A DNA stretch of 64,000 nucleotides from Theristus sp. LFF4_11 (lineage: Eukaryota; Nematoda; Chromadorea; Monhysterida; Xyalidae): contig JASANC010000474.1 of assembly GCA_030248135.1 (NCBI GenBank), positions 22,657 to 86,656 of the forward strand, given 5' to 3'. The position numbers and the translations under genes are program-made. This document shows, piece by piece, positions 11,301 through 22,995 of this stretch. How positions within the stretch are numbered: position 1 is the first letter of the stretch; each line of letters begins with the position of its first letter. The notes beneath the pieces were generated by a model, which was not told the DNA's origin, ran no database searches, and worked only from the letters and a program-made list of their open reading frames with translations.

Positions 11301-14300
11301 AAGTCGTGACGATTCGGGCGAATCAGCCGTGGAAACTTGGCGAGATCGGTCCAAAAACAAAAAAACAGGAGATCTGTGGAGTCCAGGGTAATTCAATGCG
11401 CTGATCAGGGATTTTTGGGTTACATTTCTTAAGGAAGCACAGTTTTAGATACTGAATCGTGACAATTTCGGGTAAATCAGCCGTGGAACCTGACGGGCGA
11501 CATCTGTCCAAAACGAAAAATGAAATCAGTGTAATCGCTGTAAGCCGAATGGGAAGTTCGGAAGAACGGATGCCCAACGCATTCTGAATTTTGTCCGATT
11601 TTGGGACTTATGTAAAAGTCAGAATATTATCTAAAAATGCGGAGGACGCATATAAAAGGAGGAATATGGCTTTGTGTAAGCAGTGAGAAACTTTTTTGCT
11701 TCACAACTATTTTCAAGTTTCTGATGTGGCACACGGATACAAGTACATAAGAGCCATATTTTTGCGCCGTTTATTCATTATTTCGGTTGCACATGGTAGC
11801 CCTCGTACTTTTTCGACAAACGAAATTTTTACATTCGATGAATTTCGAGCAAATAGTAACATAAAGCAGCCAAATTAAAGACAACATCTTCGATCACTGA
11901 CACTGCTTTGCCAAGGACAAAGCGTTGCGCAGAGGCATTGGCGAAGACACTGTCCCCTTCTTGTGGCGAAGGCAATGTCCCCTTCTTGTGGCGAACGCAA
12001 TGGCTCACGGAACGGACGGTTCAGCCAATATCCACACTCCTCCTATGTACATACAACAATCCACAGGACTTTGGTACCTTCGGGTTTTTTGGAATTGGGG
12101 AGGAAAGTGAAAATTAACGGAAGACAACACCTTTTTGTCACGGGTATGTATGACCTATTTTTTAAACGTGTCCCACTGAAATGACGTCATGTGCCGCCAA
12201 ACATGCGCTTGCCGTTCACTGCAAACCAGACTTTCCGTTTAGCCGATTTCTTTCCGTAAACAAATGGTGAATGTCGAATCGGTCACACCAAACTGAAATT
12301 TTAGTGCCTGTACTTTGACAAACGGGCGTTTTTAAACCAAATGACGTCATTTTAGTCCGGACACGTTTGAATAAATCCACAGTACCTACATAGCTGTGCG
12401 TACGTCATCAACAATAAAGCTTATCTGCAGCAACGCTTTGAAGTCTCTAATTTTTTGTTTCTGCACAGGTTTGCAGAATTTCGCACATGCTGTGATTTCA
12501 CACTAAGCTGAAGAGGACAAGTGAAAAACGCTTTGAAGGTTTTTAGGTTTTTCATTAAAACAAACGCGGCGCAAAAATATAACTCTTATGTACTTGTATC
12601 CGTGTGCCACATCAGAAACTTGAAAATAGTTGTGAAGCAAAAAAGTTTCTCACTGCTTACACAAAGCCATATTCCTCCTTTTATATGCGTCCTCCGCATT
12701 TTTAGATAATACTAAGATAGTTACTGTGTAAGTAAGTCTGTTCACATTTTTTCACATTTTTGGTCCAAAGCATTTTTTTCAGTTTGAGCCTATTTTGCTA
12801 TTTAAGTCATCATCTGCTAAAAACTTTACTCCATTTTCTAATGACGATGTTCTTACTCCATTTTCTAATGACAAGGCAATGTTCAAATCGTCATTCTACA
12901 TGACTTCGTCATCATGATGCCTTTTGCTCATTAGCAACAACTTACAAACAATGGACAAATAGCAATTTTGGTGCTCAAAATTTTATAATCGACTGCAAAA
13001 GATGAAATAAAAAAACCGTCTCGATCTGGAACGCTGAAGTGCAACACCGACAAGCGAGACAATCGTAAGAATTGCAAGAACTCGATTGTAAACTGAAATG
13101 AGTCGCTTATGTTAGGGTAAACGGGTTGAAAGAAGCTAAATAGCAAAACAAAAGCGACCGTTTCACAATGAATACTCAGAAAAGTGTTGCTTTTTGTTAC
13201 TAACACTCAATCAAAAATGCCTGGCTTAGATTATTGCAAGCGCGGAAAAGAAGTAAGCATACCAAACAAAATCGGGCCTTTTTGCTACGGGTATTAAGTA
13301 AAGTGTTGCTTTTTGTCCTTTCCATTCTATCAAAAAGCTTTGGCTTAGGTTAGGGTAGGCGGGCAAAAGAAGTGAACATTCCAACCAAAAGCAGCCGTTT
13401 CGCAACGGTTCTTCAAAAAAGTTTTGCATTTGTCGTCATTTAAACTCTAAAAGGCTTGGCTTAGGTTAGAGTAAGCGGGAAAAAAGTTTCAAAACAAAAG
13501 CTGGCATTTTGCAACAAGTATTCAGAAGTGTAGTCTTTTTTTATCTTTTACACACTAAAAGGGTTAGCTCAGATAAGGGTTTTGCATTACACTTTTTGCA
13601 ATGTGTACCGTATTCAGAAAAAAGTGTTTTTTCGTCATTTACACTCCATCGACAAGAAATTCCAGTTCCACAAGGAATAGATTGCAGCATCAACAAAGAT
13701 ATGGCCACGATCGATGGCGAAGCAGTAGAACGGTCTACATATAATCGATCAATTTTTAACGGGAATGACAGCGACATTGAAAAAGCTAATAAATGACAAT
13801 TAATTTTGATTCTTTAAAAGGGAACGTCAGTTGTTTGTTGCTGACTAAAAAAGATTGTTTTTCATATTGTTGACAAAAAAGCGCGCCTTAAAACTGAAAA
13901 TACTGTGATTTTGAAAAAAGTAGGAGCATCGAGTGCTTCAAGAATGAACGATCATTTCTATGGTTAATCAACAACAATCGGTTAAAGCAGCTCAAAATGA
14001 AAATGCAATGCATGTTTAGTCCGGGTCGTGGGCAAGGTCAAAAGGCTAAACTCCAAAAATAACAGTTGTATTCAATAGCTAACCGTGCCGTAGGCATGGG
14101 TCAATTGGCTAGTTACTACTAAATTTACAATTTGTCTGTCCGTCACACTTTTGAATTGGCGCCCATTTTTGCTATTTAAGAAAGCTTCATCTCAATCTCA
14201 ATCTCAATCTTTATCTATTTTTAATATCACTTCGAATTGTTTAATCAAAACGCCGCTCTTCATAGCTGAAAGTCACCATGATACTCTTTTCAAGTTGATA

Positions 14301-17300
14301 CTCTACGGTTATGGCTACAGTTGGCAAATAGCAATTGTTGCTGCTCAAAACTTGACGAGCGACTGCGAAAGATGTGACAAAACCGTCTTTGAAAAAAGTA
14401 AGTCTGTCCGTCACACTTTTGAATTGGCGCTCATTTTTTGCTATTTAAGAAAGCTTCATCTCAATCTCAATCTCAATATTTACCGTATTACCTCTATTAA
14501 ACCCCCCCCCCAAAATTAAACCCCCCCCCCCCAAAAATAAACCCCCACCCCCTCGACAAGTTTCCAAATAATCCCCCCCCCAAAAATAATCCCCCATGGG
14601 GGATTATTGAAACCTGTTTGAAACACATACCCAGCGAATTCAGTGGCTGGTTGCAGTGAAAATGATGAAATTGTGCTACCAAAGGCCCCAAATGGATGAG
14701 TTAATGGTAATTTCATTACAAAAGGCTGTTGTAAAAGGAAATTTCTATGTATAGTAGAAGTTTCTGCGACTTCCTTCCTGCCATGGAAGGTATTTTTGCC
14801 ATTTTGCCCACTCCTAAAAATGGTTTCCAAATAAACCCCCCCCCCCAAAAATAAAGCCCCCCCCCCCCAAAAATAAACCCCCACCCCCAGAAGTCGCTGA
14901 AGAAATAAACCCCCATGGGGGTTTATTAGAGGTAATACGGTATCTATTTTTAATATCACTTGAAATTGTTTAATCAAAACGCCGCTCTTCATAGCTGAAA
15001 GTCATCATGATACTCTATTCAAGTTGATACTCTACGGTTATGCCTACGGTTGGCAAATAGCAATTGTTGCTGCTCAAAACTTGACGAGCGACTGCGAAAG
15101 ATGTGACAAAACCGTCTTTGAAAAAAGTAAGTTATTTTCAATTGGGTCGCAATGGTATTTACCATTCATTTTCACTTTGCAAAAGGCTTGGGTTATGTTA
15201 GGGTAAACGGGTAAAAGGAAGCAATGACTGCAAAACGAAACTTAAAAACGTCACTTTTTTGTTTCTTCTATTTATTTTCACTTTACAAAAAGGCTTGGCT
15301 TATGTTAGGGTAAACGGGTAAACGAAGCATGAGCTTTTTAAAACGGGTAATTAAAAAACCGTTAATTTTTATACTTTTATTCAATTTTACTTCACTTACA
15401 AAAAGGCTTGACTTAGGTTACGGTGAACGGGTAAAAATAGCAAAATCATAAACCTCGCATTTTCGCTTTATAAAAGATGCTTGGCTTACGTTAGGGTAAA
15501 CGGGTTAAAGAAGCATTAGCTTTTTAAAACGGGTAATTGAAAAAACCGTTAATTTTTATATTTTTTATTCAATTTTACTTCATTTGCAAAAAGGCTTGAC
15601 TTAGGTTAGGGTGAACGGGTAAAAGAAGCATTATCTTATTAAAACGGGTAAATGAAAAAACCGATAATTTTTATATTTTTTATTCAATTTTACTTTATTT
15701 ACAAAAAGGCTTGACTTAGGTTACGGTGAATGGGTAAAAATTGCAAAATCATAAACTTCGCATTTTCACATTACAAAATATGCTTGGCTTATGTTAGGGT
15801 AAACGGGTAAAAAAATCAATGACTGCAAAACGAAATTAAAAACGTCACTGCTTTTGTTTCTTCTATTCGTTTTCACTTTACAAAAAAGGCTTGGCTTATG
15901 TTAGGCTAACCGGGTAAAAGAAGCATTAGCTTTTTAAAACGGGTAATTGAATAAAACGTTAATTTTTATGTTTTTTATTCAATCTTACTTAACTTACAAA
16001 AAGGCTTGACGATCAGGGTGAACGGGTAAAAATAGCAAAATCATAAACTTCGCATTTTAACTTTACAAAAAAGGCTAGGCTAAGGTAAACGGGTAAATGA
16101 AGCATTAGCTTTTTTAAACGGGTAATTAAAAAACGTTAATTTTTTTGTTTTTTATTCAATCTTACTTCACATACAAAAAGGCTTGCCTTAGGTTAGGGTG
16201 AACGGGTAAAAATAACAAACTCAAAAACTTCGCATTTATTATTCCTTTAAATACAATAAAAAATATTGTATTGTAGGCGGCTTCACGGCAGCACAAAGTA
16301 AATTTTCTTCAGATTGGTTATTCAGTAAGCGTTACTGTTTTTTTCTTTTTAATTCAATGCCACTTCACCAATTATTAATTGATTAAGCCACATACGCTCG
16401 GGTCAATTGGCTAGTCTACTATACTAAAATAATACTTTGTCTGTCTATCTGTCTGTCTGTCCGTCCAACTTTTTGCTATTTAAGGTAACGAAATCAAAAT
16501 GTTGTTATCACTTTTTGACAATTTTTCTATGCGAATCATTTTCTCTCTCTTTTGGGTTTCAATAACGAGTCATCATGATTCACTCAGTTCTGTCATCAAA
16601 GTTCCGTCGCAATGGTTAGGTCAGGTTGGTTGGTGGTGATGTAAAAAGATGAGATTATAATGTGCGGAAACGAATTGCTTCAAAGAAGCCATTATCGCAC
16701 AGAATTGACGGCACATCCGATTATGATTGATAGCAAGAATTGGAAAAACGGGTCTCCCAATAAAACAAATTTGCGACTTTGAAAAACCAACAGAAACGAA
16801 ATCGGCTTTTGAATTTTTTTTACAGAAGTGGTTTTCCTGTGAATAATAATTGAATCCCAATTTTTTCCAGCCAAATACACGGGTAACATTGATGCGGAAT
16901 ATTCGATCAAAGCAAAATGAAACAGGTCATGAACATCGATTGTGCGAGCACTAAACAAACAGCAGTTTTTACAAAATTTTTACTCAAATCTTGTGACTTT
17001 CAAAAATCAAAATTGAGGAGAACACAAATTTGCAATTTAAAAATAGCAGAAACTGAAATCATATTGTTTAAAAAAATTTTGTGCAAAAGCGGACTCACCA
17101 TGAGATTGTGCAAATAAACGGGTATCGATTCCGGCCGGTTCTGTTAAATAAAAAATAAACGGGTCTCTTTACGTCAAACTTAGCGACTTTGAAAAATGAA
17201 ATTGTCAAACAATCAAGTCACGTTTGAACAATTTCGGTCAACCAGAAAAAATCTAACGGGAACGACTTGCCTTTAACAGAGTTTAATAACTAGCCAATAA

Positions 17301-20300
17301 CAAACCGGAGCAGCAAATTTAATTAGTTTGGAAAAAAAAATTCTCAACAATTGCAAAATCAGCGAAACAGAGTAATAAAAAATCATTTTTGACATAGAAT
17401 TGACACCGAATCGAAAAGCATGAAAACAAACAATTGAAACGTTTGAAAAGTACTTTTAAAAATCGAGCGGGTTCTCGAGATAAAAATAAACGCGGAACGC
17501 TTGCCCCAAACAATAAACGGTATCAACGAATTTAAATGCGTGAAAGCTTTGGTTAAAAAAATCAACACGTTTCCAGTTCCAGGAAAACAGAAGCAAATAA
17601 ATGTCGATGAATCCGCGGGTGCACCTTGCTGTTAACAAAATCGCAAACATTGCTTACCCGGGCCGTAGGCACGGGTCAACTGCTAGTCGAAAACAAAACA
17701 AACACCAACAAGCGGCTAACCAATTGCAGCAAGAACGCACGAAACAACGCGCGTGAGCAAAGAATCAACGAAAGACCACAAATCAGCAACACCAACAAGT
17801 CGAGCAACAGAACGAGCCAGACGGATGCGCTGCTGTACGCTGCAAGCAAACAATCGAGAATGTTCAGTTACTACTGATGATCACTTCACACCGACGTGTT
17901 GGCGAGATCATCAAACGAGCAAGCAACTCATTTAGTTTTGCCATTCAAAATGCTCAACAAATAGACAGACGTTGACGTTTTGTCGTCAGACCCAAAAAAA
18001 CTCGCAACAAACGATTATTTTTTGTGAGCCCGGTGCATCGATTCGAGAACTTCATGTTGCTCGTCAGCGAGATCGTGACCACGCCGGAATGGGCGCTGTT
18101 GTCGAAACGAATCGTCGCCTGATGACAGCAAGAAACAACATCGCTCAAACAATAATGCTACAAATGTTTCTCAGATTGAGCATAAGTGCGGATGCGTTGA
18201 AGGAGAAAGAACGAGAGAGTGACAGAGAGTCTGAATTGAAGACAACACGATCACACGTCAACTGAACAGCCACGCTCTCCACTGACCGTCACATCAAAAC
18301 AGGCCGGTCGGCTATTTGGCGTGAAGCCGCGACTTCGAATCGTCTTCATGCTGACGTACACCTCCAACGACTCCATGCGCTTCGCATCCAACGCGAGATC
18401 GTACGAATCGAAAATCGTGGCAATGTAGGAGTAGTCGGTGGCCAGCTGCGAGCGCTGCTCTTCGCTCAGCTCCATTGCTCGACACACTGAATATACATGT
18501 ATGACACGAATTATTGGTACGCGAACTGCGGCTGCGTGCATAGCTTGCTGGTTTGGAACTAGTTTCCGTGTCCACGTGCTTGACACTTGAACGGGCCGAA
18601 TAAAACAGAACAGAACAGCACGGCACTTCACCGGTATAACGGTAGTTCGTCTTGGTTCAGTTGTGCTAGTAGTAGCCGATTTCCCTTTAGTTCAGAATGC
18701 CAACAAAAAGTACATCAAAGGGTGTCTGCATTCTGAAGAAAAGTTTCTGACCAAGCACGGTTATTGGCTGAACGCAATTAGCGAGACCAATCAGCGCACC
18801 AAGGTAAAAAAAGTTGCTTCGTTGGTAAAAAAAGCGGCGCACAGGTGTTCAGACGCCACCAACCGTGCTCCTGTCGCAGATCGTACCAGTAGGTGTCATT
18901 GTCGGGGAACACACTCGCCAGCAGATAACGTTTCATGCAGACGCGCAACGGGGGGTACGAGGCATTGCTGATGAAGTGCACGCCACGCACGGCCGTGTCG
19001 TCCCAGCTGTACGAGAATGCGTTGAACAGCGTCTTGTTCAGCGAGTAGTACTGAAAACAGAGCTCTCAGTTTTGAGGTCAGCTCATTAGAAGTATCTTGT
19101 GCACAATAATTTCTATTTCGTCACACATTATCCGTCTAAAATTTCAAATCAGTCATCTCAATGTGCACCGTGATTGATTCGTTGGTACGGTGGGCAAAAA
19201 GACGTACATCAAGCAAAAACCCTAACAAACGCGTCAGTTTGTTGCCCGTGCGGCTGATGTTTCACCTGACACCGAATTCACACCAAACTACGCAATCCAA
19301 AAATTCCAAAAGTTGTTCAAGAGTTTTTGGAGCCGCGTGCTATTTTTCAGCATGTGGTACAATAAATAAAAGCAAAAAATGCCGTTACGGTTTCCTAGAC
19401 GTTCACATGTGCTGTCGTTATTCGAAAACATGGAATTTTATTTCTTTTCGTACTGTGACTCGGTGCGTTTGCAGACTTCAACAACAGATTAGTTTCATAC
19501 TTCATGCGGCAGTTTTCAAAAATTGGGTAAGCCCCTCCGAGATAATCGGGTCGCGTCAACAGTTGTGACTTACTGCACCGTCCAGCATAAAACTGACAAA
19601 ACTGGATGGCATTTGCGCAGTTGCGCCTCAACTAAAGTGCGCTGTTCATTCGTGCCAACTGCAAGTGACAGGCAGTGACATGGTGTCAGTGGCGACGCCA
19701 AATAGCTGCCAAAACCGACCTCCGTGAACACATTTGCGAGTGCCTGATTCAGGGTGTCCTTTCTGTACACGGCGTAGTCGCCCATGCTCGGAGGCCACGT
19801 GACGACGTCGCGGGTCTCTGTCCAGTTCTGCAACATCACGTGACGCAGCAGCACTTGCGTTTGCTCGATGTAGTCCACGTGGTGCAGACGGGCGTAGCCG
19901 AAGTGGATCAACTGAACGAAGCTTTGCACGTTCAATGACGCACGCATATTCGTGCAATTTCACTGGTATTCATTGATGGCTGGTAGTTCGTGTTTTGTTA
20001 TTTATTCGAGTGTGTTCAATAATAATAATAGAAATGATTACAATTTCACTTCTGATTCAAAAACGTGCGTTCAGTTTGAGTATTGCCGAAATGATTCGTT
20101 TTCAGCCGACTGCAAACCGTTTTGTCACCTTCAGAATTTCTTCATAATATTGAAGTAGCAGCGAACATTCAAAAAAACTCTCATAATTGTAATGAAACTT
20201 TTTCAAAGTCAATTTAAATCGTTCACAAAAACATCAACCAAAAACAATGCAACTTCAAATAAAAAACAAGACATCAATGTAAAACCAGCCTGAGCAGTGA

Positions 20301-22063
20301 CGACAAAGATCTTTACGATCTGAATGAACAGCTTCCACGGGCACTGTCCGGTCAGGCAGAATTTCTCATACGGGTTCATGAAGAAGAACCGCAGTTTTCG
20401 CTTCAATCGTGCCGCGTTTGCAGACGTGGTCGCAGACATCAGATTCGGATTGTGGATTAGATTCGCGGACTCCTCGCTCAAATTGTCGTCGTTCTCGACA
20501 AAGTCTGATGGATGATGCTGGCCGGAGTCTTCTGGGTCGCCTATACAAGGGTGACCCTATACAATGGTTTATTTAAAAACGGAAAATAGTTGGGGCCTGT
20601 GGTAAGGGGCCAGGAACGAATAAATCAGGCTCGGGTTTATATCTAAACTTACCATTCTCCAGTGCAATTTTACCAGTAATGTATAAGAAAGTTCATCTTC
20701 CTTCATAACTACTGCTATGTTGTCACAGCTATAAAACGCGAATCATGCACCACTGAACGCACAAACTGCGACAGCATTGCATCGCCAACCGACCGTTGGT
20801 GTGCTGGTCAAAGGACAGGTCAGCATCTTGCGTTCGATTGAGCGCCGCACTCGCATGGTCGCTGTACGTGATCGTTGGCACGTCCGCTGCGGCCGGCCTG
20901 CTGCTGCCATTCTGCGACGACGTCGCCAACGGCTGTTCGTGCGAACTGAGTCAAGAGAATGCGCGCAAATCAGTGGCACATCTCGGAATTCATATCTGGA
21001 GTAAAAAACCGGTTTTTCGCAACTCTGGATACATTGCTAAAACGAATCTGACAACTCATCTGACTTAACTTTGTTTAACGTAGCACATCGGCACATTGTT
21101 TCACGAACGGATTGATCATGAGTTAATATCAATTTTTTAACACCGATTGCACGAAAAAGTGGGAGGGGGGGTTTGTATGGAGCTGCCGGGCCATGGAATC
21201 AGATTCCAACTAAGGGTAGGGGGTTGTACAACTCAACAAGGCGCTTCTTTTTCACTTGCAACCATACCCTAATTCTCCCTATTTGCAGCACTTTTAGGGC
21301 TTATAAGTCTAAAAACCCTCGATTTTTTTCCATTTTTTGCAAAAGTATATACCATTTCCAACCAGCATTTTCAACATTTGCGTGTGCGAGCTATGGCTTG
21401 AAGTAGTGTGTGTTTTGAAGATCTCGCGGAGCTCTTTCACGTACACTGCGTAAAAACCAAAGGACTTTTACGTATTTTTCGTGGTAAGCTTCGCAAAATT
21501 ACTTTTTTTTTGAAAATTACGCTATTTTTAACACGTTTTTGAGCTCATAAACACAATTTTTTGATTTTCATTTTTAATTCTATAGGGGGTATTTGGGGTT
21601 GCTGAATTCGAATCTACCCTTAGATTTTTGCTCCGAGCCTTTGTTGCCCCAAAATTAGGCAAAAACATGTTTTTTTGCGTTTTTAAGTGTTTTTTAATTT
21701 TAATGTTTTAATTTTATGCGTGGATTTTATTTGAAATGCTATTTTATAATAGCTTTACAACCAACCGCTGTACTTGAATCCGTTTTTATATTTTGCAACT
21801 GACCACTTGCTTTCACCCAAAAAGGGGTAAAATGTGGATTTTTTTGCTTTTTTCATACGTTTTCGAGCCACAGTGAAAAAAACAGTTTAGAAACAACTTT
21901 TATGGCTACTCCAACTGCTAAGCAGACATTTTGGCTGAAGGCAAGAAAAGCCACAGCCAACGAACCCCGTGAACAAGTGGCGTCCGTCCGGCTGCTCAGA
22001 CGCGCCGACCTGCTCCTGCGACAACGAGCGCTTCACGACGGCCATCCGGGGCGCCGGCATCAT
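5349..22063 (-). CDS. Mucolipin / TRPML lysosomal cation channel
   Basis: Endolysosomal cation channel of the TRPML (mucolipin; CUP-5 in C. elegans) family. Thirteen exons join in phase: 22063-21966, 20945-20794, 20540-20290, 19911-19720, 19050-18864, 18486-18287, 18118-18013, 17839-17721, 8175-8029, 7822-7715, 6350-6228, 6070-5867, 5522-5349; about 686 residues. Exon 3 holds the pre-TM1 segment and TM1 (FFMNPYEKF...PWKLFIQIVKIFVVTAQ). Exons 4-7 are the lumenal domain (YRKDTLNQAL, RFDNSAHSG). Exon 8 is TM2. Exons 9-12 carry TM3-TM6 with the family pore LINGDDMF (about residues 575-582; filter NGDD). Exon 13 is the cytosolic tail. Exons 1-2 are hydrophilic, placed by phase only; the start at 22063 is tentative. 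Intron 3 would use a GC donor. Intron 8 is 9.5 kb of repeats. The exon 12 end (5867 or seven bases lower) is uncertain. Confidence 0.9.
6382..7507. mobile_element. Palindromic mariner-like element, copy 1
   Basis: Bounded by matching inverted ends (CAGGGTGTCCC / GGGACACCCTG) with TA on each side, as expected of Tc1/mariner insertions. Both arms carry the 3' part of a mariner-type transposase running toward the ends. On the minus strand from about 7000 down one reads RWIGRMGRIEWPERSPDM (the last catalytic-Asp region of many mariner transposases) and then WGHL. On the plus strand from about 7000 up one reads WGHLKEIVYRS-type sequence. The N-terminal half is absent on both strands. The centre is near 7000. 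It lies in TRPML intron 10. No intact transposase is encoded. Confidence 0.85.
8740..11180. repeat. Tandem satellite array of about 120- and 170-bp units
   Basis: About 17 units begin with a GTTTCCTGGGGTAA-type word followed by GTAGATTTT..AATC..TTACTTTTTTGCCCC. Spacing between starts alternates between about 120 and 170 bp, giving a 288-290 bp higher-order unit at the left end (starts near 9134, 9254, 9424, 9544, 9712, 9832). Regularity decays toward both edges. The array is in the large TRPML intron 8. The open minus-strand frames over it are repeat artefacts. Confidence 0.85.
11181..11624. other. Intronic sequence between satellite and foldback element
   Basis: Part of TRPML intron 8. It contains two related stretches around 11300-11350 and 11450-11520 that share the words CAGCCGTGGAA and TCCAAAA, so it may be another decayed repeat. 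No coding evidence. Confidence 0.4.
11625..12711. mobile_element. Foldback element with about 145-bp terminal inverted repeats
   Basis: The left arm (11625-11770) is almost exactly the reverse complement of the right arm (12566-12711). Both start TTATCTAAAAATGCGGAGGA with TA on the outer side. The interior holds a short direct repeat (units of about 27 bp near 11935-12000 around CCCCTTCTTGTGGCGAA) and a segment (12240-12375) shared in inverse orientation with 35453-35590. No transposase frame is present. The probable TA duplication fits a Tc1/mariner-mobilised non-autonomous element, but the superfamily is not certain. Confidence 0.8.
12720..14112 (+). mobile_element. Helitron-like element 1 (5' end uncertain)
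   Basis: The 3' end is well defined: a GTGCC-GTAG-GGCAT-type hairpin at about 14086-14102, then TCAATTGG and CTAG at 14109-14112, followed by T. This hairpin plus CTRR end is the Helitron 3' signature. The same terminal block occurs at 16411-16414, 17683-17686 and, reversed, at 49290. The interior has several copies of a motif around GGCTTAGGTTAGGGTAAGCGGG. No Rep/helicase protein is visible, so it is non-autonomous. The left boundary near 12720 is a guess. Confidence 0.6.
14483..14940. mobile_element. TA-flanked MITE with CCGTATTACC ends and C-tracts
   Basis: 458-bp element with inverted ends CCGTATTACCTCTATTAAA / TTTAATAGAGGTAATACGG and TA on each side. It contains several C/G homopolymer runs and CCCCCATGGGGG palindromes. 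It interrupts the second copy of a duplicated segment, and the uninterrupted first copy at about 14205-14220 shows the empty site, confirming the TA duplication. A second copy, split by an LTR element, is at 40129-43849. Confidence 0.9.
15180..16240. repeat. Telomere-like-motif minisatellite inside Helitron 2
   Basis: About ten copies of a motif built on AGGCTTGGCTTA(GG/TG)TTAGGGTAAACGGGTAA(AA) alternate with AT-rich spacers of about 100-150 bp. Related copies occur in element 1 (13100-13480). TTAGGG here is part of a longer repeat and does not form a telomeric run. Confidence 0.75.
16415..17686 (+). mobile_element. Helitron-like element 3, abutting element 2
   Basis: 1272 bp from a canonical TC start (TCTACTATACTAAAATAA) to a hairpin (CCGGGCCGTAGGCACGGG) and CTAG at 17683-17686. 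No open reading frame of interest. A reversed fragment homologous to 16900-17480 lies at about 59370-59970. TRPML exon 8 begins only 35 bp downstream (17721-17839, minus strand). Confidence 0.8.
20946..21965. other. TRPML first intron, no identifiable element
   Basis: Inferred intron between tentative TRPML exons 1 and 2. AT-rich with T-runs and a short GC-rich patch at 21155-21235. No coding frame, inverted end or target duplication could be identified. Confidence 0.4.
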
Positions 22064-22995
22064 CGGTCTGCTCAGCTGTGTACTGCGTGACCGCCGTTGC
22101 TCCGCTTGATGTCGACTGCTCGCAGACGCGATGATCGGCAGCTCGATTGGCTCAAGCAAAATTGCAAAAATGTTACGAAATTCGAGGTTGCTTCAGTTGG
22201 TTCGAGTGCTGTCTATGAAGCACGCGGTCGGCGTCTTTCACGTGTTGCGCTCCACGTGTACGCTAATATGAAACGCACTAATTGACAAACATGACGCATG
22301 TCACAAATATGTCAGAAACCTTTGTTCAACTGACCATTGGTGCGATGTGAATCGACCAGTTTTTCCCGAACGTATCACAGAAAGCGAAGTTTTTGTAATT
22401 TTTTATTCACACAGCAATTTTATATTTTATTTACAATATTTACAGCATCTTATGGTGGACAGTTGATGTCAGTTCAAACTGATTGAGTGGTTGCAGTTTT
22501 TTGGGTGGATACATAAACGAAAAAAACTAAAAGCGTGTACACCGGATTTTGCAACCACAGCAGTATTGTCTGAGCTCCGTTTGTTTGTTCAGACAACCTA
22601 AACAATCAAATTCTGGGGCTGAAATCCACACAAAGCCCAAAGATGATTGGCATCGTAAAAACTTTGGTGTTGTTGTGAAATGTGAGGTTCCATTGTTTGT
22701 GCACAATCGAAAGTCTATAAACACCGAACTTTCAGAGGTGAAAATATAAACAACTAACCAGACATCGAGAGAAAAACTCCATTCACTGTGCAGTTGTTTA
22801 TGACACGCTGTTTGGCTACATCGTGCATGGTAACACACACAGCCAATCAGCACGTACACGCCTTAAAACCAAAAGTGTGCTCGGCTCAAAGCAGTGAAAA
22901 ACAATAAACTGCCACGAAAAACTCTCCAAAACTGATCACATTTTCAAATCACCTCCACAGGTTTGTTTCAAACAAACCAAATTAAGCGGTTACGC
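22064..22995. other. Spacer between TRPML and PINK1
   Basis: Both flanking genes are on the minus strand. The segment would hold the TRPML promoter and the PINK1 3' UTR. A minus-strand AATAAA (TTTATT at 22402-22407) lies about 590 bp past the PINK1 stop and is a possible poly(A) signal. Nothing else is supported. Confidence 0.4.

Larger units (their letters stand above)
14113..16414 (+). mobile_element. Helitron-like element 2, abutting element 1
   Basis: It begins immediately after the CTAG of the preceding element with TTACTACTAAATTTA, similar to the TCTACTATACTAAA start of element 3, and ends with GGGTCAATTGGCTAG at 16414. It contains a direct duplication (14153-14403 and 14422-15130), the second copy interrupted by a MITE at 14483-14940, and then a tandem array rich in AGGCTTGG..TTAGGGTAAACGGGTAA motifs (15180-16240). 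No protein-coding capacity. Confidence 0.7.

Noticed and set aside
13000..16300. Interstitial telomeric DNA (TTAGGG)
   Set aside because: TTAGGG occurs once per longer repeat unit inside Helitron-like elements and never as a tandem hexamer run.
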